Positions 24,338-33,200 of a DNA stretch of 49,476 bases are shown piece by piece. The DNA lies in NCBI GenBank assembly GCA_002686945.1, contig NYYZ01000041.1:1-49476 (forward strand), read 5' to 3'. This DNA is from Planctomycetota bacterium. Its GTDB lineage: Bacteria > Planctomycetota > UBA1135 > GCA-002686595. How positions within the stretch are numbered: the stretch's first letter is position 1; every line of letters begins with the position of its first letter. Below the pieces are notes generated by a model. The model made no database searches and was not told where the DNA came from. It was given only the letters and a program-made list of their open reading frames with translations. The translations under genes were made by a program, and so were the position numbers.

Positions 24338-24967
24338 TCAGCAGTTCCAGCGGCTGTGGAACCGCGTCATGCACCCGCTCAGATCCCCGGTCGTGAGCCA
24401 ATCGAGAAGAGCCTCGGCTGCCTCACGCACGCTGATCTTCGCATCCTCCATTTCCTTGTCAGAGAAGGGAGAGAGCACATGACGCGCCGCGTCGGTTCCC
24501 GAACGTCCGATCCCCACTCTCAGGCGGGGAAAACTGTCGGTGTCCAGGTGTTCTAAAATAGATCGCATCCCGTTCTGGCCTCCGTGACCCCCATGGGGGC
24601 GGATTCGCAGTTGACCCAATTCCAAGTCCAGATCGTCGTAAACAACGAAGATGTCATCGAAATCGGGGGCCACGTCTCCCAGGAAGTGAAGCACGGACGC
24701 CAAAGCCCTCCCGGAGCGGTTCATGAAGGTTGTGGGCTTGAGCAACAGCGCATTGTGTTTCACGCTGTGAGCCCACTCAAAACCTCGGGCGGAGCGCCCG
24801 GGGTCCCCATCGGGAAGCAGTCCGCTCGTGGGACTGAGACAGGATGCAGATTGAAAGAGCAGTCCGAGTTCCCCTGCCAGTTCCTCGACCACATGGAAGC
24901 CCATGTTGTGTCGAGTCCAGTGGTACTCGGACCCGGGGTTCCCCAGGCCAACGATCAGGCGGGTCAT
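24338..24967 (-). CDS. pth: Peptidyl-tRNA hydrolase
   Basis: Pth recycles peptidyl-tRNA released from stalled ribosomes. The 209-aa cytoplasmic enzyme has the N-terminal LIVGLGNPGSEY, catalytic His20 in TRHNMGF, KPTTFMNRSG, the catalytic Asp segment VVYDDLDL, and GHGGQNGMRSI. An insertion at about residues 42-62 (CLSPTSGLLPDGDPGRSARG) makes it slightly longer than E. coli Pth. GGAG lies upstream of ATG 24967. It sits between rplY and rpsF, a conserved position. Confidence 0.95.
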   Translation of the reverse strand: MTRLIVGLGNPGSEYHWTRHNMGFHVVEELAGELGLLFQSASCLSPTSGLLPDGDPGRSARGFEWAHSVKHNALLLKPTTFMNRSGRALASVLHFLGDVAPDFDDIFVVYDDLDLELGQLRIRPHGGHGGQNGMRSILEHLDTDSFPRLRVGIGRSGTDAARHVLSPFSDKEMEDAKISVREAAEALLDWLTTGDLSGCMTRFHSRWNC

Positions 24968-24984
24968 GGGGTGAACTCCGGATG

Positions 24985-25027
24985 CCTTCGGATGGCCGAA
25001 GGGCGGAACAGTCTAGCGACAGTTCCG
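24985..25027. repeat. Two adjacent hairpins between rplY and pth
   Basis: The first (24985-25002) has perfect arms CCTTCGG/CCGAAGG and loop ATGG. The second (25004-25027) has arms CGGAAC-A-GTC and GAC-A-GTTCCG with one A-A mismatch and loop TAGC. They lie 61-103 bp past the rplY stop and 18-60 bp before the pth start. With no T-tract, they may be processing or attenuation structures that set the rplY:pth ratio. Confidence 0.5.
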
Positions 25028-25087
25028 GGGAGGGCAAGCCCTGACCCGGAAACCCCCAAGAGGGCTCCGGGCTGAGGGCGCCGCAGA

Positions 25088-25774
25088 TCAGGCCTCGCTG
25101 CCGCTTTCGCCACCGCTGCTGCCTTCTCCGCCACTGTCGCCGCCCTTGTCTTCGGGGACCCCCTCACTCAGGTCGAGGGTGTCGTCGTCGTCCTCCGCAA
25201 CTTCCTCAATCATCGCCTTCTCTTCGACGATCACCAACAGGATGTCGTCCTTCTTGGCCTCGGCCTCGCTCAAGTCGATGCCCTTGGGCAGGTCCAACTC
25301 TGAAGGGCGTAACTGGGCACCAAGGGCAAGAGTCTCAAGGTCGACCTCGATCACATCCGGGATGTTCTTGGGCAGGCAATTGACCACGATCATATCGCGT
25401 ATCTGGTTGACTGTACCAACAGCCCCACCGATCAATGACAGGGGCACACGCACATCGGCGCGTTGACCGCGCACCACACCCTTGAATTCGATGTGCTGAA
25501 TATCGGAACCCATCAGGTCCCACTGGATCTCACGGATCACTGCAGAACGCATCCCTTCAGAAAACTCAAAGTCGAACAGGTGGGCCTCATGGCGGTGCGC
25601 CGCGTGGAAAGCAGTTGCGTCCACACTGAAGTGGCGCAGGGGTTCCTCGGAGCTACCGAAGAACTGCAAGCTGGCCGGCAAGCGGCCGCGGTTGCGCAGG
25701 GCCCGGGCGGGGCGTGAGCCGAGTTTCTCGCGCATCTCGATGTCGAGCTTTGCTTCGTGATGGGTACTGGCCAT
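25088..25774 (-). CDS. rplY: Ribosomal protein bL25, CTC family, with acidic tail
   Basis: bL25 binds 5S rRNA in the 50S subunit. From ATG 25774, with AGGAA upstream, the protein is 228 aa: the N-terminal bL25 domain (SRPARALRNRGRLPASL, IQHIEFKGV) and the C-terminal TL5/CTC beta domain (VRVPLSLIGGAVG, NIPDVIEVDLETLALG, LLVIVEEK). The last 40 residues are Asp/Glu/Ser/Gly-rich, starting with EDDDD. It follows prs by 98 bp and precedes pth. Confidence 0.95.
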   Translation of the reverse strand: MASTHHEAKLDIEMREKLGSRPARALRNRGRLPASLQFFGSSEEPLRHFSVDATAFHAAHRHEAHLFDFEFSEGMRSAVIREIQWDLMGSDIQHIEFKGVVRGQRADVRVPLSLIGGAVGTVNQIRDMIVVNCLPKNIPDVIEVDLETLALGAQLRPSELDLPKGIDLSEAEAKKDDILLVIVEEKAMIEEVAEDDDDTLDLSEGVPEDKGGDSGGEGSSGGESGSEA

Positions 25775-25828
25775 GTTGTGTTTCCTGGATGGTTCGTCGC
25801 CCAAAGGGCGCACAGGGTCTTGATGAAG

Positions 25829-25849
25829 CCAGCCAAACAGTTCGGCTGG
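25829..25849 (-). terminator. Hairpin between prs and rplY
   Basis: Arms CCAGCC/GGCTGG with a nine-base loop lie 24-44 bp past the prs stop codon. On the minus strand only a weak T-containing stretch (CTTCATC) follows. It could be a partial terminator or a leader structure for rplY. Confidence 0.35.
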
Positions 25850-25872
25850 TGAATAATGTGGGCTGAATTCGT

Positions 25873-26811
25873 CTACATGAACAATCCGCTGATGGAATTG
25901 TTCTCATGAATGTTACGGATCGCATGGGCGATCAGGGGGGCCGTACTCACAACTTGCAGATTGGATGGCTTGTTCTTCAGAGGAATCGTGTCGGTGACCA
26001 ACACCGTTTCCACCGGAGCATTCTCTATGCGCTCCACTGCTGGACCACACAGAACGGCGTGGGAAACCGCAATTACAACCCGCGCGGCACCATTGCGCTT
26101 GAGAGTCTCGGCAGCCTGGGTGATCGATCCACCAGTTGAGATCATGTCGTCCACAATCACACAATTGCGACCCTCCACGTCACCGATCACATTCTCTATC
26201 ACGGTTTCAGAGCCGGAAACGCGGCGCTTGTCCACGATAGCCAGATCGGCGGAGAGGCGCTTGGCGTAGGCCCTCGCCATCTTTGTGCCCCCTACATCCG
26301 GGGTCACGACCACCGGGCTCTCGATTCCCAGACGCACGACCGCGTCCAGCAGCACCGGCCGAGCATAAAGGTGATCCACCGGAATATCGAAGAAGCCCTG
26401 AATCTGCGCCGCGTGCATGTCCAATGTCACTATGCGTTGCGCGCCAGAAGCCACCAAGGTGTTGGCCACTACCTTGGCACTGATCGGGACACGACCCTCG
26501 TCCTTGCGATCCTTGCGAGCATAGCCGTAGTAGGGCACCACCGCCGTGATACGCCCGGCACTTGCCCGACGCAGAGTGTCGAGCAACAACAACAGCTCGG
26601 CCCAGTTGTCATTGACCGGGGGGCACGTTGGCTGCAACACAAACACATCCCGGCCGCGAATGTCTTCGCTGAGCTTGATGTCGATCTCCTCGTCCGGGAA
26701 GCGGCCCACGTACGCGTCCGCCAGGGAGATGTCGAGTTCCTCTGCAATGGACGCAGCAAGCTCCGGATGGGCAGTGCCCGAGATCAAGGTGATGTCGCCG
26801 TAAAAACTCAA
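25873..26811 (-). CDS. prs: Ribose-phosphate pyrophosphokinase (PRPP synthase), TTG start
   Basis: Prs makes PRPP from ribose 5-phosphate and ATP for nucleotide, His and Trp synthesis. I place the start at TTG 26811, two bases after the glmU stop, with AGGAAGG six bases upstream. This gives 312 aa, the standard length, beginning SFYGDITLISG. Clear motifs are FPDEEI, RDVFVLQPTCPPVND, VPYYGYARKDRK, the DMHAAQIQGFFDIPVDHLYA segment and the PRPP loop VIVDDMISTGGSI. The frame continues upstream into glmU, but that part has no homology. glmU-prs-rplY-pth is a conserved order. Confidence 0.96.
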   Translation of the reverse strand: MSFYGDITLISGTAHPELAASIAEELDISLADAYVGRFPDEEIDIKLSEDIRGRDVFVLQPTCPPVNDNWAELLLLLDTLRRASAGRITAVVPYYGYARKDRKDEGRVPISAKVVANTLVASGAQRIVTLDMHAAQIQGFFDIPVDHLYARPVLLDAVVRLGIESPVVVTPDVGGTKMARAYAKRLSADLAIVDKRRVSGSETVIENVIGDVEGRNCVIVDDMISTGGSITQAAETLKRNGAARVVIAVSHAVLCGPAVERIENAPVETVLVTDTIPLKNKPSNLQVVSTAPLIAHAIRNIHENNSISGLFM

Positions 26812-26813
26812 AG

Positions 26814-28157
26814 CTAGCCTTCCTCTTTCTGGGATGTATGGGAAACGGAGGATGTGTCCTCGTTGGATTTCTTGGAGGTGCCAAGGCGCCTGGCGGGCAC
26901 GCCGGCCCAAACCTCTCCGGGTGCCATGCCTGCACTCTTGGTCAGGACCGCCCCCGCAGCGGTGGTGGCGCCAGCAGGCACTTCATTAGGGGCAACGATC
27001 AAGGTGCCGCTGCCCACAAATGCCCCGTCCCCGACTCTGGATGGGTGCTTGGCCTGGCCATCGTAATTGGCGAAGACTGTACCCGCGCCTACGTTGGCCT
27101 TGGTGCCGATGGTCACATCTCCCAGATAGGATAGGTGCTTGACCTTTGATCCCAGCCCAATTGTGGAGTTCTTGATCTCGCAGAAATTGCCGAACACCGC
27201 CCCGTCCTTGAGCACGGCCCCGGTGCGCATGTGGGCAAAAGGCCCCACCTCGCAACCAGCACCAATCTTTACCCCCCGCCGCAGGACACAAAAGGGCTGT
27301 ATCACCGTGTCCTGGCCGATTTCTACCTGACAGTCGATCATGGTTGTACTGGGATCTTCGATGCGCACACCGTTGGCCAGATGCTGTTCCAAAATGCGCG
27401 CCTGCAGGGCCCAGCGCGCCTCCGCCATCTGCTCCAAGGAGTTCACTCCGGTAGCTTCCTCCGCATCTTCAAGCATCAAGTCCGCCACCCTGCGGTTCGC
27501 CTTGGCGAATAGCTCAACAGCATCAGTCAGATAGTACTCGCCCTGAGAATTATCGCTGGAGAGTTGCGGCAGGACCTCAACTAGGGCCTGACTGTCAAAT
27601 GCATAGAGGCCAGGATTGGTCTCATAGCCCAGGCGTTGTTCTTCGCTGCAGTCGCGCTCTTCCACGATACCGATTACGCCACCTTCTTCATCACGCTGGA
27701 TACGCCCATAGCCCCTGGGGTCCGCGAGTTCGGCGGTCAACAAAGCCATTGAACCCGCACCGGCACCTGCCTGGATCTGGAGCAAGCCGCTCAGACTCGA
27801 TGCACGCACCAGGGGCATATCCCCGTACAGCACCAACACCACGCCCTGCTCTGCGTCGTGGTCCATGGACACGGCATCGAGGCCAGCGCGCACAGCGTCG
27901 CCTGTTCCCCGCGGGGAGTCCTGGACTGCTCGCACGAGTTCACAACGCTCCCCCACCATTTCGCGAGCGGCCTCTTCTATGGCATCCCCTTGGGGGCCGG
28001 TGACCAGCACGATGCGCTCGGGATCGAGTTCCAGAGCTGTCTCAAGGACCCATCCAAGAAGGGGTCGACCCAGCAGGCTGTGCAGAACCTTGGGCAGCGC
28101 ACTGTGCATGCGCTTGCTCTGGCCGGCTGCCAGGACGAGGACGGTGAGGGAAGACAC
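26814..28157 (-). CDS. glmU: Bifunctional UDP-GlcNAc pyrophosphorylase / GlcN-1-P acetyltransferase
   Basis: GlmU makes UDP-GlcNAc, the precursor of peptidoglycan and of lipid A (the substrate of LpxA, also in this window). The 447-aa product starts at GTG 28157 with LAAGQSKRMHSALPKVLH, the nucleotide-binding loop, continues with LYGDMPL and GEYYLTDAVELF, and ends in a hexapeptide-repeat acetyltransferase domain containing KHLSYLGDVTIG and FANYDGQAKH. The tail after residue 425 is Ser/Lys-rich. No strong Shine-Dalgarno is visible. It overlaps nothing upstream, and prs starts 2 bp after its stop. Confidence 0.95.
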   Translation of the reverse strand: MSSLTVLVLAAGQSKRMHSALPKVLHSLLGRPLLGWVLETALELDPERIVLVTGPQGDAIEEAAREMVGERCELVRAVQDSPRGTGDAVRAGLDAVSMDHDAEQGVVLVLYGDMPLVRASSLSGLLQIQAGAGAGSMALLTAELADPRGYGRIQRDEEGGVIGIVEERDCSEEQRLGYETNPGLYAFDSQALVEVLPQLSSDNSQGEYYLTDAVELFAKANRRVADLMLEDAEEATGVNSLEQMAEARWALQARILEQHLANGVRIEDPSTTMIDCQVEIGQDTVIQPFCVLRRGVKIGAGCEVGPFAHMRTGAVLKDGAVFGNFCEIKNSTIGLGSKVKHLSYLGDVTIGTKANVGAGTVFANYDGQAKHPSRVGDGAFVGSGTLIVAPNEVPAGATTAAGAVLTKSAGMAPGEVWAGVPARRLGTSKKSNEDTSSVSHTSQKEEG

Positions 28158-28264
28158 GTGCTGACTCTCGAAAGAGGCTCTAGGGAGTTTTCAACCTGAA
28201 CGGGAAGCCGACGGCAAAAACGGGCCAGCAGCATAGCGAGGGCTGCCCTTGGCCGCTAGTCGCA

Positions 28265-28741
28265 TCAGGCAGATCCATCATCACGGGAAGCGTTGAGCGG
28301 GGCTTCGCGGATTCCCATGTCGGCCAGGATACGCAGGGCCTCGGAACCCAGGCCCTGGGGCACAAACAAATGATCCCGGGAGAAGCCACAGACCGCCCCG
28401 ATAGAAATCCCAGCTGCCGCCAAAGCCCCAGTGATGTGGGCCAAGAAGCCCACTAGTTCCCAGTCCATGGGGGTTTCGAAGCGGATCCAGGTCAGGGGGC
28501 CCGTGATCTGGGCAGAGGGGCGGGCCTGAAAGAGGGCCTGGGCCTGCTGCCAAGGGGAAAGGATCGTGATTTCGCCACCCTCTCGGACGATCTGCACGGG
28601 ACCCTCCTGGGCCAAGAGGGCCCGGAACTCGTCCGCATCCAGATCCTCACCTGGCCAGCCCACCAGCCCCATGGACTCGGGTTCAGGGCAGCAGGTCATG
28701 CGGGCCAGGGCCTCGGTCAGGGTCTGGGCGGGGGATTCCAT
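28265..28741 (-). CDS. ACT domain-containing protein (COG3603/CASTOR-like)
   Basis: From ATG 28741 the product is 158 aa. The C-terminal half resembles the small stand-alone ACT proteins related to the CASTOR fold, with GPLTWIRFETPMDWELVGFL and AAGISIGAVCGFSRDHLFVP. Such domains bind amino acids or similar ligands, but the ligand here is unknown. A much longer upstream frame runs through the opposite psd gene and is not believable. It is divergent from psd (58 bp between starts) and lies 107 bp upstream of glmU in the same direction. Confidence 0.75.
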   Translation of the reverse strand: MESPAQTLTEALARMTCCPEPESMGLVGWPGEDLDADEFRALLAQEGPVQIVREGGEITILSPWQQAQALFQARPSAQITGPLTWIRFETPMDWELVGFLAHITGALAAAGISIGAVCGFSRDHLFVPQGLGSEALRILADMGIREAPLNASRDDGSA

Positions 28742-28799
28742 GATCACATTATGACCAACTCCACGGGCCAGGAGGTACCGGGATGGGTAATCTCCCCCC

Positions 28800-29594
28800 G
28801 TGATCGATCCCCTTCGAAGATCCCTCTCCCGCGGCGTAGGCGTTCTCGCAGACCTGCCCCTGCCGCGCCTCCTGCGGCCGGCCCTCTTGCGAGTCTTCGC
28901 CAACATGAGCGGTGCCCGATTGGAGGAAGCGGGCCTGCCCCTGAACCAGTATGGCTCCCTGGGAGAATTCTTCGCGCGCACTCTACGAGCGGACTGCCGG
29001 CCCATAGACCCAGACCCCAAGGCCCTCATCAGCCCGGTGGACGGACGGGTGCAGGGGGTCGAAGTCATCCAACATGGAATGATTGTGCAAGCCAAAGGCC
29101 TTGAGTATCCCGTGCGCGAATTATTGGCGGGAGTGGGAGAGGAACTCAACCTGGAAGGGGGCGTCTGCATGACCCTCTACCTCTCCCCCAGCGATTATCA
29201 CCGCATCCACACACCAGCGGCGAGCAAGATCAGCGAAGCCCGCTGGGTGCGCGGCAGAATGCACTCGGTAGCGCCCACCGTTTTGGCCCGCAAGATGGTG
29301 CTGCCCATCAATGAGCGCTGTGTACTGCGCCTCGATACGGACCAAGGACCCTTGTTGCTGGTCCTGGTTGCTGCACTCAATGTAGCCCGCCTGATCGTCA
29401 ACGATGTGCAACCCGACTGGTCAGGCCTGGTTGAGCCAGCCTTGATGCGCGAGCGCGGTGCAGAACTCGGACGCTTTGAGCTGGGCTCTACTGTGATTGT
29501 GATTACGCCAGCAGGTATGGTGGAACCAGAGGCGTCCCTGACACCGGAATCGACGGTACGGATGGGCCGCAGGATCGCGAGGTGGCTGCCATGA
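28800..29594 (+). CDS. psd: Phosphatidylserine decarboxylase
   Basis: Psd converts phosphatidylserine to phosphatidylethanolamine at the inner membrane and is processed into a pyruvoyl enzyme. The 264-aa product has the ISPVDGRVQ segment, LSPSDYHRIHTP with the catalytic histidine, and the self-cleavage motif LGST in FELGSTVIV near residue 225. An in-frame TAA at 28788 makes GTG 28800 the first possible start. The stop overlaps the next gene as ATGA, so the two are probably co-translated. It is divergent from the ACT-domain gene. Confidence 0.94.
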   Translation: MIDPLRRSLSRGVGVLADLPLPRLLRPALLRVFANMSGARLEEAGLPLNQYGSLGEFFARTLRADCRPIDPDPKALISPVDGRVQGVEVIQHGMIVQAKGLEYPVRELLAGVGEELNLEGGVCMTLYLSPSDYHRIHTPAASKISEARWVRGRMHSVAPTVLARKMVLPINERCVLRLDTDQGPLLLVLVAALNVARLIVNDVQPDWSGLVEPALMRERGAELGRFELGSTVIVITPAGMVEPEASLTPESTVRMGRRIARWLP

Positions 29595-30205
29595 GCGCAG
29601 CACCCGGATTGACTTTGGAAACCGAACGCCTGGTGCGCTTGACGATTGCAATCTGCCAGGGCGACTGGCACAGCCTGCGAATCCTGCGGCGGGAAGCGCC
29701 CCCAGGAGAACCTGACAGGGGTTGGCGCGAGGCCCTCTTGCAGAGCCACCTCTTCGCGGGCATTCCGCGCATGGTGGAAGCTTGCGCGGTCTTGCTGGCA
29801 GAGGGTGGCCTGGACAGTTGTGGGCCTGAGGAAATCGAAGCCCAACCAATCGATCCCGAACGCGGCCAGCGGCTGTTTGATGAAATCTATGGCGACACGG
29901 GCCCAGCGGTGACCGAAGCCCTCGCAAGAGCCCATCCGGAAATCCTCGCCATCACATTGGACCACGCCTACAAGCGCGTCCTTTCCCGTCCGGGACTGGC
30001 CGGGGCCACACGAGAACTACTGGCGGTTGGCGCTTTGGCAGCGGGAAATCAACGGCGACAGCTGGCCTCCCATGCCCGGGGTGCCCTGCGCCTGGGAGCT
30101 CTGCCAGAGGAAATCCTGGCGGCGGCGAGACTCGGGGTGGAAGGTCTGCCGGAAGCAGAGACCAGCGCTCTCCTGGAAACCGCCAGAAAGTACGGCGGGA
30201 CCTAG
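29591..30205 (+). CDS. Carboxymuconolactone decarboxylase / AhpD-like family protein
   Basis: From ATG 29591, overlapping the psd stop, this is 204 aa. The helical part at about 120-195 fits the CMD fold, with DHAYKRVLSRPGLAGATRELLAVGALAA-type spacing and QLASHARGALRLGALPEEI. The CxxC pair of AhpD peroxidase-reducing members is absent, so a peroxidase role is unlikely. An earlier GTG (29582) is possible. Its link to psd suggests a membrane lipid or housekeeping context, but the reaction cannot be named. It converges on the kinase gene with an 18-bp gap. Confidence 0.75.
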   Translation: MSAAPGLTLETERLVRLTIAICQGDWHSLRILRREAPPGEPDRGWREALLQSHLFAGIPRMVEACAVLLAEGGLDSCGPEEIEAQPIDPERGQRLFDEIYGDTGPAVTEALARAHPEILAITLDHAYKRVLSRPGLAGATRELLAVGALAAGNQRRQLASHARGALRLGALPEEILAAARLGVEGLPEAETSALLETARKYGGT

Positions 30206-30223
30206 GCCCCACCGAGACCTCGG

Positions 30224-33200
30224 TCACTCATCCCGCTCGCGTGCCTCGACCTCGATCCAAAGCACGCGAATGGGTACGCGCGAACGAACTGCCAGCAGCC
30301 CGCGTCCTTCGCGACCGGAAATGCGTCGCACACCGCCGAGAGACAGCCGGCGTCCACCCACTCTGACCTCTTCCAGAACCATGGTGCGCGGCTGCAAGGA
30401 AATCTCGACGGTTGTAGGTTGGGTACTGGGAAAGCCCTCGAACTTCGCCAGCGAACGCAGCTTGCCGCGTCGCAGGCTCGTCAAGGCCTTCTCCAGAGTC
30501 CCGGCGACATAGGCCATGAACGGGTCACTCTTTCTATCCACAAAGAACACATGCATGCCCGCGACCGTCAGGCAGAGCTCATTGTCGGGCTCGCCGACAC
30601 CGAGTGGTTCCAGATGGAAGCGCACGACAATGCGCTCATCTACGTTGAAGGCGGGCGCCAGGTCCAGCCGCGCGGCGTTGGTCTCCCGCAGAAAAGCATG
30701 ATCACCCGGAGTCCCGGCACGTAACACGAGCCCGTCTCCATCGGTGGACCAAAGACCAGGCAGCCAGCCCTGCGAACTCCCTTCGACAAAGTCGAAGCGC
30801 ACCCGCTGCAGGGCACCCCTTCGATCGCGCACGATCTGAGCCCCGGGAAAGAGATCTTCGGGGATCACCCGCGCTGGGGCACGAGTCAGGCTGCCGAAGA
30901 GTTCTTCCAGTTCTTGGCGCAGTTCCGTGCTGATGAGATCATCGTATCGCTGCAAGAAATCTCCATAAGACACCTGCAAGGCTGTCAGAGAGGTGGTGCC
31001 TCCAGCGAACTGCTCTCGCAAGCGCATGAGCGCCTTGTCCATGCGCCCTTGTTGGTCCGCTGCCAGACGTTCCCGGCTGGAACGAATGGCTGCCACACGA
31101 TGCTCCAGGTCAGCCCAGAGTGCAGCGTCGGGCCCCCCCATGGTCTGCCCCGGGGAGGGAAGTGGTGCCAGAGCGGGGTCCCCCACATGGAAGCGCAGCA
31201 AGGCTAGAGCCAGGGGTGCTTCGGAGGCATCCAGAACCCGCTTGGTCCCATCATCGGGGGGCAAAGAGAGGCCATCAAGCAGAAGCCGCTCCAGATCGCC
31301 GCCACTGACCAGCACAACCCGCTGAGAGGAAGGCAGGGCCTGCGCCTTGACGGACCCCGTCAAGGCAAAAAGGTGCGTCACCCCTGTGACCCGATCGAGC
31401 AGGCGGAACGGTCTCATGAGAGGATCCTCAGTTTCAGTACAGATTCCGCTGCGAGGAATCCCCTTGACCTCCAAAGTCATTTCTCCCTGACCACGCACGA
31501 CCCGAGCCACAAGTTCCATAGAACTGGCCAGGAGGTCCATTTCGCGCATACGCAGGTGTGCGACTTCCATGTCAGACAAGGACCCAGGTTGCTCAAGAAC
31601 CCCGGCCCAAGTATCACGTGCTGCCCCAAATTCCCGCTGGGATGCGAATCCCAACGAACGGTTTGATTCCTTGCGAAAAAAGTCCTGAGTCTGTTCGCGC
31701 TGCAAGTTGGTCTCTTGCTCCACCAATCCCCGATGCATGCTCTCATATGTCTTGGCAGACCGCCACTCGCTGTCGTGGGGCAGTTGTTCGGCGATGACTC
31801 CACGGCGCTCAAGTTCCTGACTCCAAGCCAGCCCAAAGGCCTCTCCCCCATACATCTGGCCCTCATTCTTACCCGCCTCCTTGATCAGAAAAGCAACGAG
31901 CTCTCCGTCCACCAAGAGCCACCGGTTGCGAACATCATCTCGATCCCTGTAGAGCGCTGAATGCAGCGCATCTGACTGAAGAGCGCGCTCCAGATCGCCG
32001 CCATCCAAACGCATGGCCGCGGCCCGCGTCTTGCTCAACCAATCCATGGATGGGTCTCCCAGTACATCGAGGGCATCCCTATAGCGTGCCGCCGCCACCA
32101 GGCCCTGAACTCTTGGATGCAATACCTCCAGGCGATAGCGTTCCAGGTCCTTGACAACGCGCGCAATCCCGGCAGCCCGGGCTGTGGTCACCTGATCCAC
32201 GAGACCCTGCCACATGAGCAGCGCGTGCTGCTTGCCCGAAAAACTCTGGGGGCACTCCTCTATGGAGGAATAGCCGGTGGCCTTGATCATTCGGCGTGGA
32301 AGTTCCTGCTCCAGATAGAGGGCAGCCTCCGCCAGATCTCCACCGGAGAGCACCCGGGACATGTGCACACTCCCTTCAGTCAGGAGCGCATCCAAGGCCG
32401 CATCCAGTCGGCGGTCCCATTCCAGCCGCAACAGCGCCAGATCACCAAGCAACCCTGAGGGAGTGCCCCCACCAAGGCTGGGAGATGCCAGCAGGGTGAG
32501 GCTCTCTTCGCTGCGGCGCAAGCTGATCGTGTTTGACTCCAATCCCCTCCGGACCTCGTCCAGAGCAGGCCATTCGCTCACATCCATGCTGCGCGTACCT
32601 TGGTCTACGGGACCGGACCACGGCTGCCACCAGGCGACCCAGCCACCAATGGCCACCAACACCAAAGCCACAATCCCAGCCAATCTCAGAGCCCTTCCGG
32701 GATCATCCGTCAGAGGTTCCAGTTCATCCGCACGCACCTTGGGCAAACGTCGCTCGCGCAGACGCTCAAGGTCCTTGAGCAGATCCAGTGGAGTGCGATA
32801 GCGCAGATTCGGATCCTGTGATAGACACTTGCGCAAGACCAGACTCATGCCCCTGGAGAGGCCTGGCGTAAGAGTTCGTGGGTCAGGGAGGGGCTTGTGC
32901 AGCACTCCGGACAACACCTCAGCTACGCTCTCGCCCACGAAGGGCGGACGGCCAGTCAAGGCGTGAAAGAGAGTTGCCCCCAGCGACCAGATATCGGAAC
33001 GACCATCCACATCCGAAGGACTACGCGCCTGCTCTGGACTGATGTAGTGAGGGGTGCCGAGGGTCCCTCCTGAAGTCACCCGCGGGTCGGTCTCTGCCCA
33101 GGCCAACCCAAGGTCCACCAAGCGAGCGCGACCACGTCCATCGATCAGGATATTGGCAGGCTTTACATCTCGGTGGATGACCCCCATCCCATGAGCGTGC

